From an uncultured Prevotella sp. (lineage in GTDB: Bacteria > Bacteroidota > Bacteroidia > Bacteroidales > Bacteroidaceae): a DNA stretch of 49,728 nucleotides. The notes beneath the pieces are model-generated. The model did no database searches. It worked only from the letters and a program-made list of their open reading frames with translations, and was not told where the DNA came from. The stretch spans positions 1 through 49,728 of the forward strand of contig OMXO01000015.1 of NCBI GenBank assembly GCA_900315035.1, given 5' to 3'. Within the stretch, counting starts at the first letter, position 1, and each line of letters starts with the position of its first letter. Shown here piece after piece: positions 8,425 through 17,959 of the stretch. The position numbers and the translations under genes are program-made.

Positions 8425-10332
8425 ATGAACCGACGATTACTATTAATCTTTAGCCTTCTGATAGGGAGTCTGTTGCCTGGTGCAAGTCAGCCAAAGAGTC
8501 AGGATGATGCCAAGGCCGCCTTAGCCGAGGTCGATGCACAGATTGCCCATGAGCAAGAGCGTGGCAACATCGGGAAAGAGGGTGAGGCCCGTTGGCAGAA
8601 GATTGTCACCCTGAAGAATTTCTCGATGACGCAAGAGCAGGCAGTAGAGGCTGGCATCCAGATGGACTGGTTTCGCAAGCACAAACAGTGGGACAACTTC
8701 TACCGCAGTTGGCAACTGCGTGCCAATGCCTATTGTGCGCTGGGGAAACTACAACTCGGTCTTCAGGAGACGCAGCGCATGCTTGACGATGCCAAGGATC
8801 GCAACAACAAGATGGGCAGGGCAATGGCCTATAAGCAGATAGGCGTGATCTATCTGAACATGAAACAGACGGAGCCTGCCGTTGAGGCGCTGCAGCACTA
8901 TGCTGATCTGATGAAAGACGAAGACGACGACTTCAGTTCGCTGAGCAACATCTATTATCGGATGGCAAAGGCCTATGACTATGACCATGCCTTCGGCGAG
9001 GAACTGAAGATTACCAACCAGTGGCTGAAGTTCCTTCAGGATAAAGTGAAAGACATCAACAGTCCTGAGGCCAGAGAGGGCTATAACGCCTACTATCTGG
9101 CGCGGGCATCGGCCTTTATCGGACTGAATCGGCTGGACGAAGCCCGACGGGCCCTTAACGAAGCCAGTCGGCATGCCCATCAGGTAAAGACCGCCCTCAG
9201 TCTGCACCATTATTATAAGATGGCGGCCCGTTACCATCTGGCAAGCGGTGAGGCTGCAAAAGCATTGCTCTACACAGACAGTGTCAGAATGACGACACAG
9301 GAGAAAGACGATCATACAACCGAGGTGAGGGCTCAGGCACTGATGATGTTAGGCCAAGACGCAGAGGCTGCCCGTATCTATCAGCGGTTGTATCACGAGA
9401 AAGACTCCGTCTTCGGACTTGATGCCCGTCAGCATCTTGACGAACTGAACACGATGTTCCAGATCGACGAACTCAAGACCGAACAGCAGCAAGCTAAGTT
9501 TAAATATATCCTGATTGCCGCTTCTTCTATCGTGGTGGCCCTCTTGCTACTGCTCTACTTCGGCTGGCGCAGTGCCATCAAGCAGAAGAGAGTCAACGAA
9601 GAGTTGCGCATTGCCAACGAACGGGCTAAGGTGTCGTCGAAGATGAAGGCTGAATTCATCAGGAACATCACCCACGAGATACGAACCCCGCTGAACATCG
9701 TCTCAGGACTCACGCAGATACTGAATGAGCCAGATATGGATCTGGGGCAGAGCGAGAAGAATGACCTGCTGGAGCGAGTCAGGGAGAACACCGATCGGAT
9801 TACCAATCTGGTTGACAGGATGCTCGAACTCAGTGATGTCAGCAGCGAAATCCTCATTGAACGGCATGACGAGACAACGGTGCACGACATCGTGTCGCAG
9901 GCTATCGAGTTCTCCGGCATCGTCGGACAGACCAATCCTGGCAATGCGGAATCGGCTGTCAAGTTTGATTTCATCGATAATCAGGAGGTTGCCTCCATCA
10001 CGCTGCACACCAATAAAGTCTATGCCATTCGTGCCCTCTCGCAACTGCTGGAGAATGCGGCTAAGTTTACGCACGAAGGCGGCATCACGCTCCGGATGGA
10101 GAATACCGATAAGAGTGTTCGCCTGATTGTAGAAGATACGGGCGTAGGTATTCCCTCTGTCGAGTCGGAGCATATCTTCGAAGAGTTCGTGCAACTCGAT
10201 GAGTTTGCCGATGGTACAGGTATCGGACTGACTGTGGCACACTCCATTGCCCAGCGCATGGGAGGCGACTTATGGCTTGATACCGATTATTCACAGGGCG
10301 CACGCTTCGTACTTGAACTGCTGAAGGCATAG
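8425..10332 (+). CDS. TPR-containing sensor histidine kinase without receiver
   Basis: 635 residues. Signal peptide (MNRRLLLIFSLLIGSLLPGAS), a periplasmic helical region of tetratricopeptide type (residues about 30-345, with repeated A-x-x-Y/G helical pairs), one membrane segment (YILIAASSIVVALLLLLYF, about 353-372), HisKA with NITHEIRTP (phospho-acceptor His417), and HATPase with LLENAAKFT, DTGVGIP and GTGIGLTVAHS. There is no receiver or DNA-binding domain, so it must signal to a separate response regulator not encoded nearby, or cross-talk with another system. It has its own promoter and is followed after 23 bp by the phosphatase-GH92 gene, so the two are probably co-transcribed. Its ligand is unknown. 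Confidence 0.88.
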   Translation: MNRRLLLIFSLLIGSLLPGASQPKSQDDAKAALAEVDAQIAHEQERGNIGKEGEARWQKIVTLKNFSMTQEQAVEAGIQMDWFRKHKQWDNFYRSWQLRANAYCALGKLQLGLQETQRMLDDAKDRNNKMGRAMAYKQIGVIYLNMKQTEPAVEALQHYADLMKDEDDDFSSLSNIYYRMAKAYDYDHAFGEELKITNQWLKFLQDKVKDINSPEAREGYNAYYLARASAFIGLNRLDEARRALNEASRHAHQVKTALSLHHYYKMAARYHLASGEAAKALLYTDSVRMTTQEKDDHTTEVRAQALMMLGQDAEAARIYQRLYHEKDSVFGLDARQHLDELNTMFQIDELKTEQQQAKFKYILIAASSIVVALLLLLYFGWRSAIKQKRVNEELRIANERAKVSSKMKAEFIRNITHEIRTPLNIVSGLTQILNEPDMDLGQSEKNDLLERVRENTDRITNLVDRMLELSDVSSEILIERHDETTVHDIVSQAIEFSGIVGQTNPGNAESAVKFDFIDNQEVASITLHTNKVYAIRALSQLLENAAKFTHEGGITLRMENTDKSVRLIVEDTGVGIPSVESEHIFEEFVQLDEFADGTGIGLTVAHSIAQRMGGDLWLDTDYSQGARFVLELLKA

Positions 10333-10355
10333 CTGCGTCAATAAGATGAACAAAC

Positions 10356-13300
10356 ATGAATAGATTAAACAGATACTTGTTTTTGGGCATAGCCCTGCTG
10401 ATGGCTCTCCCACTGTTCGCCCAGTATGAACGACTGGGAGGCGTCTATTTTGCCTATCCCGTGACAGCAACAAAGATGGCTGCAGCCCCCGAGGGATATG
10501 AGCCATTCTATATCTCGCACTATGGGCGACACGGCTCGCGCTGGCTGCCCGATGACAGGAGATATATCTGGGTGAACCAGCAGTTTGAGAATCCGAAACA
10601 GTTGACTAAGTTGGGTAAGGATGTCCGTCGGCGACTGGCGAAGATCTGGAAGAATGCCGAGGGGAATGGGGGCTTGTTGACGCCCCTTGGAGGCAGGCAG
10701 CATCGGGCCATCGCGCAAAGGATGTATCAGAACTTCCCACAGCTTTTCACCGCAGAGTCGCATCTGACGGCCCATTCGAGCGTAGTGCCTCGTTGTAAGA
10801 GCAGCATGCTGAATTTCACCTCAGAGTTGGTATCGCTGAATCCCGCTCTTCAGATCGACCCCATCACCCGTGAGGAGGATATGGCCTGGATAGCGTATAA
10901 ATCGCCAGAGCAACAGGCCTTTGAGCGCACCATCAACATCCCCTTGAAACTCTCTACCGACCGGTTTATCAATGCCCTGTTTACAGATGCCAGTCATCTT
11001 TCTGCCAGAGACAGGCAGAAGCTGCTCTCCGAACTGCATACGATAGCATCGGATATGCAGGATGTGGAACTGGACGTATCGCTCTATGATATCTTCACGG
11101 AAGAGGAACTGAAGGCTGTCTATGACGTGAACAATCAGCGGATGACACTTCAGCATGGCAATGAGATTATGAATCAGGGCATCGCTGCGCGCTCAGCCAT
11201 CTCACTTTGGCAGCGGATAGAACAAGAGGCCGATGCTGCCATTGCCTCAGGGAAGAAAGGGGCAGATCTCCGTTTCGGTCACGACTCTCATCTTTACCGT
11301 CTGCTGTCGCTGATGGATGTGGACACCAAAGGCAAACCCATGGATGAACTTCTGCCTATGGCTGCCAACCTGCAGATGATTTTCTATAGGAATTCACAAG
11401 GGAAGGTGCTTGTGCAGATACTGCACAATGAGCACCCTGCCCGTCTGAATATCGGGTTCAGGGTAGAGGGCTTCTATTACTGGGAGGACCTGAAGCAGCA
11501 TGTGGCAGACCGTATGCACTATCTGGAACACTTGCGCCAACTCTGTGCCTTGAACACGATGGTTGGAACGGCGCCAGCCAACACCAAGACGGCAGGACTC
11601 TTCGGCAAAGGCTCTGAGGAGCACGGACAGACGTTACCCGCTGTGTTGGCACCTAACGGTCAGAACTTCTGGACACCTCAGACACGGGATACGGAAAAGA
11701 AGTGCGTCGCACCTTATTATTATACAGACTCGCTGTTTCAAGGTATTCGTAACAGTCACTGGATCGTTGGCGGCTGTACGCAGGACTATGGTTCGTTTAC
11801 CTTGGCTGCCCTGAGCGGGAAACTGCGCCTGAGACCAGAGGAGCGGGCTACGCCATTCTCCCATTCAGAAGAGATCTCTCATCCGCATTATTATGCTGTC
11901 CGTCTGCCTCAAGAGCATCTGAAAGTGGAGATGACGGGTCAGAGTCATACAGCCATCTTCCGTATCACGCCAGAGCAGGATGGACCTGTGCACATCGTCT
12001 TGAATCACAACAGCGACGAGGGTGAGGGCTATCTGGAGATTAACAATCAGGACAAGACCATCTGTGGCTATAACCCTGTGCATCGTATCTATCAAGGCTG
12101 GGGCGAACCAGCAGGCTTCTGTGGGTATTTCCTGTTGCAGGCCTACGATGACATCGCAGATTTCGGCATTGACAGTCTCTGCGCTTGGTTTACTTTCAAG
12201 GGTAAGGCCCATGAGCCGATTATCTTGAAGGCTGCTTCTTCGTTTACCTCGAAAGAGGGAGCCGTCGATAATTTTGCGGCTGAGGCTGAAGGACATGATT
12301 TTGAGAGTATGATGGAACATGTGGCATCGCTGTGGACGACTCGCCTGCATACCATCGATGTGGAAGATCAGGATACGGCTCGTGTGAACCAGTTCTATGG
12401 TGCCCTTTACCGGGCATCCTTCCTCCCTCGAGAGATGAGCGATGTCGGTGGCAGCTATCCGAAGTTTGCTGATGGTCTTACGGTGGAGCCGTCTTCTGCT
12501 ACCGAGCCGCGGATTTACTATGGTGACTTCTCGATGTGGGATACCTATCGGGCTGTGCATCCACTCTATAACATCATCGCTCCCCAACAGTCGGCCGACA
12601 TGATGCAGTCGCTGGTGACGATGTATGAGCAAGGCGGCTGGTTGCCTATCTTCCCCTGCTGGAACTCCTATACGGCAGCCATGATTGGTGATCACTGTTC
12701 TGTTGTCCTGGCTGATGCCTATGTGAAGGGCATTCGTAACTTCGACTACCAGAAGGCCTATGAGGGGATGCGGAAGAACGCTTTCGAGACACCCTCATCC
12801 TTCGAGGACTATAAGAACGGTATGGGTCGAAGGGCTCTGCCTTCTTATCTGAAGTATGGCTATATCCCTCTGGAAGACGGTGTGAAGGAAGCCTTCCATC
12901 AGGACGAACAGACATCGCGCACACTTGAGTATGCCTTCGATGACTTTGCTGTTGCCCAGCTGGCGAAAGCCTTGGGTAAGAATCAGGATTATGAGACGTT
13001 GATGCGTCGCTCAGAGAACTGGCGGCATGTCATCAATCCCAAGACAGGCTATTGCGATGGGCGTCATGCCCCTAAGCAGTTGTCAAGAAAGAAGGATGAC
13101 GGAGGTCGGTTTGAGGATAATCTCGACTTCATTCATCGTAAGCCGTATATCACAGAGGGTGCCACTTGCCACTATACCTGGTACGTGCCGCAAAACGTGG
13201 ACGGACTTGTGGAACTGCTGGGTGGCAAGGAGAAGTTTGAGGCTAAACTCGACTCGATGTTTACTGAAGGCAGATACTGGCACGGCAACGAACCTTGTCA

Positions 13301-13625
13301 TCAGATAGCTTATTTATACGATTTCATCGGTAAGCCAGAGAAGACGGCCCAGCGCGTAGCCCATATTCTTGATACGGAATACAACGACAGTCCTGGTGGT
13401 CTTTCTGGCAATGATGATGCAGGCCAGATGTCTGCCTGGTATGTCTTCTCGTCGATGGGATTCTATCCTGTCTGTCCCGCTACCGATCGCTATATGCTCT
13501 CAAAGCCACGTTTCCAGAAGGTGACACTCAACCTGCAGGATGGCAAAAGATTCACCATCACGCCAGACTCACTGCCGAAAGACAGGAACTATATCACGCA
13601 CGACGAGATGATGCGAGGAAATTAA
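10356..13625 (+). CDS. Histidine acid phosphatase fused to GH92 mannosidase
   Basis: 1089 residues, signal peptide at the N-terminus (MNRLNRYLFLGIALLMALPLFAQ). Residues about 25-395 form a histidine-type phosphatase of the acid phosphatase/MINPP branch: HYGRHGSRW carries the nucleophile His59 after Arg58, and RFGHDSHL gives the distal His309-Asp310 pair. From NTMVGT (about 400) the GH92 fold starts, with HGQTLPAVLAPN, FWTPQTRD, TLEYAFDDF, the general-acid motif HGNEP (Glu979) and SGNDDAGQMSAW (Asp1020, Asp1021), running to the end. Both active sites look complete. The likely role is removal of phosphate from a phosphorylated mannose and hydrolysis of the alpha-mannoside by one secreted protein. 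It lies 23 bp after the histidine kinase gene and ends 4 bp before the converging M16 gene, with no terminator between. Confidence 0.88.
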   Translation: MNRLNRYLFLGIALLMALPLFAQYERLGGVYFAYPVTATKMAAAPEGYEPFYISHYGRHGSRWLPDDRRYIWVNQQFENPKQLTKLGKDVRRRLAKIWKNAEGNGGLLTPLGGRQHRAIAQRMYQNFPQLFTAESHLTAHSSVVPRCKSSMLNFTSELVSLNPALQIDPITREEDMAWIAYKSPEQQAFERTINIPLKLSTDRFINALFTDASHLSARDRQKLLSELHTIASDMQDVELDVSLYDIFTEEELKAVYDVNNQRMTLQHGNEIMNQGIAARSAISLWQRIEQEADAAIASGKKGADLRFGHDSHLYRLLSLMDVDTKGKPMDELLPMAANLQMIFYRNSQGKVLVQILHNEHPARLNIGFRVEGFYYWEDLKQHVADRMHYLEHLRQLCALNTMVGTAPANTKTAGLFGKGSEEHGQTLPAVLAPNGQNFWTPQTRDTEKKCVAPYYYTDSLFQGIRNSHWIVGGCTQDYGSFTLAALSGKLRLRPEERATPFSHSEEISHPHYYAVRLPQEHLKVEMTGQSHTAIFRITPEQDGPVHIVLNHNSDEGEGYLEINNQDKTICGYNPVHRIYQGWGEPAGFCGYFLLQAYDDIADFGIDSLCAWFTFKGKAHEPIILKAASSFTSKEGAVDNFAAEAEGHDFESMMEHVASLWTTRLHTIDVEDQDTARVNQFYGALYRASFLPREMSDVGGSYPKFADGLTVEPSSATEPRIYYGDFSMWDTYRAVHPLYNIIAPQQSADMMQSLVTMYEQGGWLPIFPCWNSYTAAMIGDHCSVVLADAYVKGIRNFDYQKAYEGMRKNAFETPSSFEDYKNGMGRRALPSYLKYGYIPLEDGVKEAFHQDEQTSRTLEYAFDDFAVAQLAKALGKNQDYETLMRRSENWRHVINPKTGYCDGRHAPKQLSRKKDDGGRFEDNLDFIHRKPYITEGATCHYTWYVPQNVDGLVELLGGKEKFEAKLDSMFTEGRYWHGNEPCHQIAYLYDFIGKPEKTAQRVAHILDTEYNDSPGGLSGNDDAGQMSAWYVFSSMGFYPVCPATDRYMLSKPRFQKVTLNLQDGKRFTITPDSLPKDRNYITHDEMMRGN

Positions 13626-13629
13626 CTCT

Positions 13630-14856
13630 TCACTCGAAAATCAGAGTGGTCAAGTGATCAGTGGCAAACAGTTCGTTTGCCACTTTTTGCAAGTCCTCAG
13701 TGGTGATGCTGTCGATACGGCGGCAAAGTGAATCGAGGTCGCGCTCATGCCCATGATGGAGATAACTTCTGCCAAAGTCGAGTGCGAACTGCTCACGATT
13801 GTCGCAGGCAATGGCTAACTGTCCTTTCAGCTGGCGCTTGGCAGCGGTAAGTTGGTTCGCACTCAACGGCTTATGCATCACACGATCCAGTTCGTGGCGC
13901 ACCAGACGGAGACAGCTCTTGATATCATGGTGGTCGCAGCCGAAATAGATGCACCATACGCCAGTGTCGCCATAGCTGGCCATCGAACTCTCAACGGTAT
14001 AGACCAGGCCGTGGCGCTCTCTGAGTGAGAGGTTCAGGCGGGCATTCATGCCTGGTCCTCCGAGAATGTTGTTGAGCAGATAGAGCGTCATGCGACGAGG
14101 GTCTTCGTATGCATACGTCTTAGTACCAAGCATCACATGAGCCTGATGAGAGCCGATCGAACGGGTGATGGTATTCGCAGACAGTCTCGTGTATGGCAGA
14201 GTCTGTGGTATCGGGGTATGACTTGTTCTTGCAGGGATATCCTTATTGGCCAACAACTTCACCAATCGTTTGAAGTCGATATCTCCGTAAACGAAGAAGA
14301 CCGCATTGTCGGGGCGATAGTTCCTCTCTACAAAGCGCAGGGCATCGTCGGTCGTATAGGTGCGCAACTGTTCTGCATGTCCCAGGATATTATGACCAAG
14401 CGGATGTCCTTCGAAAAGAATGTTCTCGAACTCGTCATAGATCAATTCGGCTGGCGAATCGTTATAACTCTCGATCTCATCGCATATAACCTCCACCTCT
14501 TTGTCTATCTCAGTCTGGGGATAGCGGCTGTGGAACACGATGTCTGTCAACACATCGACAGCTTGCGCAAAGTGTTCCTTCGAGATGGCTGCATAGTAGC
14601 AGGTATCTTCTTTGTTAGTGAAAGCATTCAGTTCGCCGCCCACACCCTCCAGAGCGTTGATAATCTGCAGGGCATGGCGTCGGGCTGTTCCTTTGAAGGT
14701 CATGTGTTCACAGAAATGGGCCAGTCCTTCTTCGCCAGGCATCTCGTCGCGAGTGCCAGCAGCGATGTCATAGCCACAATAGACCACCTGCGAGACTGAT
14801 GGCAGATGGATGACACGGAGTCCGTTATCGAACGTATATGTGTTATATTTTGTCAT
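13630..14856 (-). CDS. M16-family zinc peptidase (pitrilysin-like)
   Basis: 408 residues from ATG 14856, chosen over an upstream in-frame ATG at 14973 because the -7 element lies between them and the protein family begins at this point (MTKYNTYTFDNGLRVI). The inverted zinc motif HFCEH is at residues 47-51 with KEVEVICDEIESYNDSP supplying the downstream Glu ligand, so it is a catalytic rather than a structural subunit. The second half (about 180-400) is the inactive M16C-type domain. No signal peptide is seen, so it is probably cytoplasmic. It is divergent from the pfkB gene and converges on the phosphatase-GH92 gene. Confidence 0.88.
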   Translation of the reverse strand: MTKYNTYTFDNGLRVIHLPSVSQVVYCGYDIAAGTRDEMPGEEGLAHFCEHMTFKGTARRHALQIINALEGVGGELNAFTNKEDTCYYAAISKEHFAQAVDVLTDIVFHSRYPQTEIDKEVEVICDEIESYNDSPAELIYDEFENILFEGHPLGHNILGHAEQLRTYTTDDALRFVERNYRPDNAVFFVYGDIDFKRLVKLLANKDIPARTSHTPIPQTLPYTRLSANTITRSIGSHQAHVMLGTKTYAYEDPRRMTLYLLNNILGGPGMNARLNLSLRERHGLVYTVESSMASYGDTGVWCIYFGCDHHDIKSCLRLVRHELDRVMHKPLSANQLTAAKRQLKGQLAIACDNREQFALDFGRSYLHHGHERDLDSLCRRIDSITTEDLQKVANELFATDHLTTLIFE

Positions 14857-14864
14857 TTCAGCTG

Positions 14865-14872
14865 CAAAGTTA
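14865..14872 (-). promoter_or_regulatory. -7 element of the M16 peptidase gene
   Basis: CAAAGTTA on the plus strand reads TAACTTTG on the minus strand. It ends 9 nt before ATG 14856. No good -33 box at 19-21 bp was found. Confidence 0.5.
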
Positions 14873-14914
14873 CAATTTTTTTGGTGTTTCAACGATAAAT
14901 TAAATGATTTTGAG

Positions 14915-14922
14915 TATCTTTG
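14915..14922 (+). promoter_or_regulatory. -7 element of the pfkB operon
   Basis: TATCTTTG, followed 21 nt later by ATG 14943. The -33 position is not a clear TTTG. It is divergent from the M16 promoter 43 bp away. Confidence 0.55.
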
Positions 14923-14942
14923 CACCCATAAGTATAAAGAGT

Positions 14943-15911
14943 ATGCGTAAAGTAATAGGAATAGGCGAGACAATTCTCGATATCATTTTCAAGAACGACC
15001 AGCCCGTTGGTGCTGTGCCAGGCGGCTCGATGTTTAACGGCCTGATTTCTTTAGGTCGTGCAGGCATCAATGCTACATTTATCAGTGAGACGGGTCATGA
15101 CCGTGTGGGCAAGCGTATCATCCAGTTTCTGGAAGAGAATCATGTGGATGCCAGCCATATCAATGTTTATCCAGAGTCAAAGTCGCCAGTGTCTTTGGCA
15201 TTCCTGAATGAAAACAACGATGCGGAGTATATCTTCTACAAGGATCATCCTCATGACAAACTTGACTTCATCTTCCCGGAAATCCAGCAAGACGACATCG
15301 TGATGTTTGGTTCCTTCTATGCTGTCAACCCAGTCATCCGTCCTCAGATGTTTGCTTTCTTGGAATATGCCCGCAGTAAGGGAGCCATCCTGTATTATGA
15401 CGTGAATTTCCGTTCCTCCCATCGTAACGAGGTGATGAAGGTGACACCGAATATCCTTGAAAATCTGGAGTTTGCCGATATCGTACGTGGCAGTCATGAA
15501 GACTTTGAGGTGATGTTCAATAAGAAAGATGCTGATACCGTGTATCGTTCGCAAATCTCTTTCTATTGCAAGAACTTTATCTATACTCAAGGTGGCAGTG
15601 CTGTAGAGATGCGCTCTGCTGGTGGACTGAGTAAGCAGTATCCTGTTATGAAGACGGAGACCGTCAGCACCATTGGAGCAGGTGATAACTTTAATGCTGG
15701 TTTCATCTACGGACTGATCAAGTATGGCATCACGCGCGACCAGATCGTTGCTGGTATGGCAGAGCAACAATGGGATCAGGTCATTGCTGAGGCCCAGCAG
15801 TTCTCTGCCAATGTGTGCCAGAGCATTCATAATAGTATAGATCCAGCCTTTGCCAATCAGAAGAAACACGAGTGGGAGGCAAGTCTGGTGGAAAAGGAAA
15901 AGAATAAGTAA
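14943..15911 (+). CDS. PfkB-family carbohydrate kinase
   Basis: 322 residues from ATG 14943; the frame is open upstream but the -7 element sits there, and the family start (MRKVIGIGETILDII) fits this codon. It has the N-terminal GGSMFNGLISLGRAG substrate region and the C-terminal PfkB signature GAGDNFNAGF with the catalytic base Asp248. It phosphorylates a sugar such as fructose with ATP; the exact sugar cannot be read from the sequence. It is the first gene of a unit with the flavodiiron protein 5 bp downstream. Confidence 0.85.
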   Translation: MRKVIGIGETILDIIFKNDQPVGAVPGGSMFNGLISLGRAGINATFISETGHDRVGKRIIQFLEENHVDASHINVYPESKSPVSLAFLNENNDAEYIFYKDHPHDKLDFIFPEIQQDDIVMFGSFYAVNPVIRPQMFAFLEYARSKGAILYYDVNFRSSHRNEVMKVTPNILENLEFADIVRGSHEDFEVMFNKKDADTVYRSQISFYCKNFIYTQGGSAVEMRSAGGLSKQYPVMKTETVSTIGAGDNFNAGFIYGLIKYGITRDQIVAGMAEQQWDQVIAEAQQFSANVCQSIHNSIDPAFANQKKHEWEASLVEKEKNK

Positions 15912-15916
15912 GAACA

Positions 15917-17119
15917 ATGAATATGATTAGTGAAACCATTAAGTACATCGGTGTTGATGATCTTGACATCGACCTGTTTGAAAGTCAGTATGTGGTGCCT
16001 GAGGGCATGAGTTATAATTCCTATCTCATCGACGATGAGAAGATTGCGGTGTTGGATACTGCCGACCGTCGCAAGGGCGAGGAGTGGAAGGCAAACTTGA
16101 AGGCAGCCCTCAACGGTCGCCAGCCCGACTATCTGGTGGCTCACCATATGGAGCCCGACCACGCTGCGCTCATTGCAGAGATGCTGGAGACCTATCCTGG
16201 TCTGCAGCTCGTATGTAGTGCCCAGGCTGTGAAGATGTTGCCTAACTTCTTTGAAGGCCTCAACTTCGAGGGCCGTGTCATGACCGTCAAGGAGGGTGAT
16301 AAGCTCCAGCTTGGTCAGCATACGTTACAGTTTATTTCAGCGGCTATGGTGCATTGGCCAGAGGTCATTATGAGCTACGACACCAAGGATAAGGTGCTCT
16401 TCTCGGCTGATGGTTTTGGAAAGTTCGGTGCCTTAGTCAACGAAAGGCTACGGGTAGGCGACGGAACGTCGGGAATGACAGACGACTGGGCTTGCGAGGC
16501 TCGCAGGTACTATTTCAATATCTGTGGCAAGTATGGTACCCAGGTGCAGAGCGTGGTGAAGAAGATGGCTGCTATCGACGTTCAGACCATCTGTCCGTTG
16601 CATGGTCCTGTGCTGAAGGGCGAGGCGCTGGCTGAGGCTGTGAAGCTCTATGATATTTGGAGCAAGTATGAGCCTGAGAGCGAGGGCATACTCATCGCCT
16701 ATGCCAGCATTCACGGTGGGACGGCTGCCGCAGCCGAGCGTCTGGGCGAGATACTTCGCCAAAAAGGTGCTGCTAAGATTGTTGTAAGCGATTTGAGCCG
16801 CGACGATATGGCTGAGGTCATCGAGGATGCTTTCCGTTATCCTACTGTCGTAGTGGCTGCATCGAGCTATGACGCAGGTGTGTTCCCTGTGATGCACGAC
16901 TTCCTTTACCATCTGCAGATTAAGAACTACCAGCGTCGTCGCTTCGGCATCGTTGAGAACGGCAGTTGGATGCCAACGGCGGGTAAAGTGATGCGCTCGA
17001 TGATTGAGGGTCTGAAGGACTGTGAGATTGTAGAGCCGATGGTCACCATCCGCTCTCGCATGAAGGCTGCCGATGAGGCACAATTGGAGCAGTTGGCTGA
17101 GAGCCTGATGGCAAAATAA
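15917..17119 (+). CDS. Flavodiiron protein (FprA-type oxygen/NO reductase)
   Basis: 400 residues, cytoplasmic. The N-terminal metallo-beta-lactamase-like domain has the diiron ligands His77-x-Glu79-x-Asp81-His82 (HHMEPDH), a further His in MVHWPEV and the bridging Asp in FSADGFGKFG. The C-terminal flavodoxin domain begins near residue 255 (ILIAYASIHGGTAAAAERL) and binds FMN. These proteins reduce O2 to water or NO to N2O and protect anaerobes. There is no extra rubredoxin domain, so an external electron donor is needed. The gene follows pfkB by 5 bp and precedes a secreted hypothetical protein by 27 bp. Confidence 0.93.
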   Translation: MNMISETIKYIGVDDLDIDLFESQYVVPEGMSYNSYLIDDEKIAVLDTADRRKGEEWKANLKAALNGRQPDYLVAHHMEPDHAALIAEMLETYPGLQLVCSAQAVKMLPNFFEGLNFEGRVMTVKEGDKLQLGQHTLQFISAAMVHWPEVIMSYDTKDKVLFSADGFGKFGALVNERLRVGDGTSGMTDDWACEARRYYFNICGKYGTQVQSVVKKMAAIDVQTICPLHGPVLKGEALAEAVKLYDIWSKYEPESEGILIAYASIHGGTAAAAERLGEILRQKGAAKIVVSDLSRDDMAEVIEDAFRYPTVVVAASSYDAGVFPVMHDFLYHLQIKNYQRRRFGIVENGSWMPTAGKVMRSMIEGLKDCEIVEPMVTIRSRMKAADEAQLEQLAESLMAK

Positions 17120-17146
17120 CACAAATATAATTAAATAGCAACAACT

Positions 17147-17920
17147 ATGAAGAAAATTTTGATGACAGTTCTCATGGCTGGAATAGCCTTGACGACTAAC
17201 GCCCAGTGGAACACCTGGCACACCACACAGGCCATTAGTGGCGGTGTAGGTATTTTGGGATCAATTATCGCTTCGGCGGAGCACAAAAAGGCGATGGAGA
17301 TTTTTGAGCGCGAGAAAGCACAGTATCAGCCTACTTTTGAGAAAGTGTATAGTGAAGCCAAGAGTCTGGAGTCGGAAGAGCAGTGGGCCAACGCGCTCGA
17401 TAAATTCGAAGAGGCTGCTAAACTGAACTGCGACTATGGCTATACCGATCAGAAGAGTCTCACGTTGAAAATCAACAGCCTTTACGAGAAAGCGGGACGT
17501 ACAGAAGAAGGGCCGAGTGTGATTAACAACAAGACAACGATTCTGCCCGATTATTCGCACTATCGCTTCACGATGCAAAACCCCATCAGCAAGGGTAAGA
17601 AGGATAATACGCAGACCAAAATCGTACGTGTGAGCTGTTCGGACACTGAAACTCGTGTTGAACTGGAATGCGAGGCCGACATGCCCGACGATCAACTTTA
17701 CATCAAGTCGGATACTTACATCAGGAGTAAGGGTAGCAATAAGTTGAAATTGATAAGCGTCGAGAATGTAACGGTGGCTCCTGTAGTAACAAAAATTCCC
17801 TGGCCATATCAGAAATTGCGCTTTGCTCTTATCTTCCCTGCTCTGCCTGATACGGCTGAAGAATTCGAACTCGTCGAACCTTCAAGCAGTTGGAAGTTCA
17901 GAAACATCAGATGCAGATAA
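17147..17920 (+). CDS. Secreted protein of unknown function, TPR-like helices
   Basis: 257 residues. Signal peptide MKKILMTVLMAGIALTTNAQ, then a small helical part (residues about 45-115, with EEQWANALDKFEEAAKL resembling one TPR unit) and a C-terminal beta-rich domain with strands of alternating hydrophobic residues. I do not recognise the family. It is the last gene before a strong bidirectional terminator and is probably co-transcribed with the flavodiiron gene, though a functional link is not obvious. Confidence 0.65.
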   Translation: MKKILMTVLMAGIALTTNAQWNTWHTTQAISGGVGILGSIIASAEHKKAMEIFEREKAQYQPTFEKVYSEAKSLESEEQWANALDKFEEAAKLNCDYGYTDQKSLTLKINSLYEKAGRTEEGPSVINNKTTILPDYSHYRFTMQNPISKGKKDNTQTKIVRVSCSDTETRVELECEADMPDDQLYIKSDTYIRSKGSNKLKLISVENVTVAPVVTKIPWPYQKLRFALIFPALPDTAEEFELVEPSSSWKFRNIRCR

Positions 17921-17925
17921 AGATA

Positions 17926-17954
17926 AAAGGTCACGCCCAATAAGCGTGACCTTT
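17926..17954. terminator. Bidirectional terminator
   Basis: AAAGGTCACGC (17926-17936) pairs with GCGTGACCTTT (17944-17954), a perfect 11-bp stem with a 7-nt loop flanked by A and T runs. It lies between two converging genes and can serve both. Confidence 0.88.
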
Positions 17955-17959
17955 CTTCT

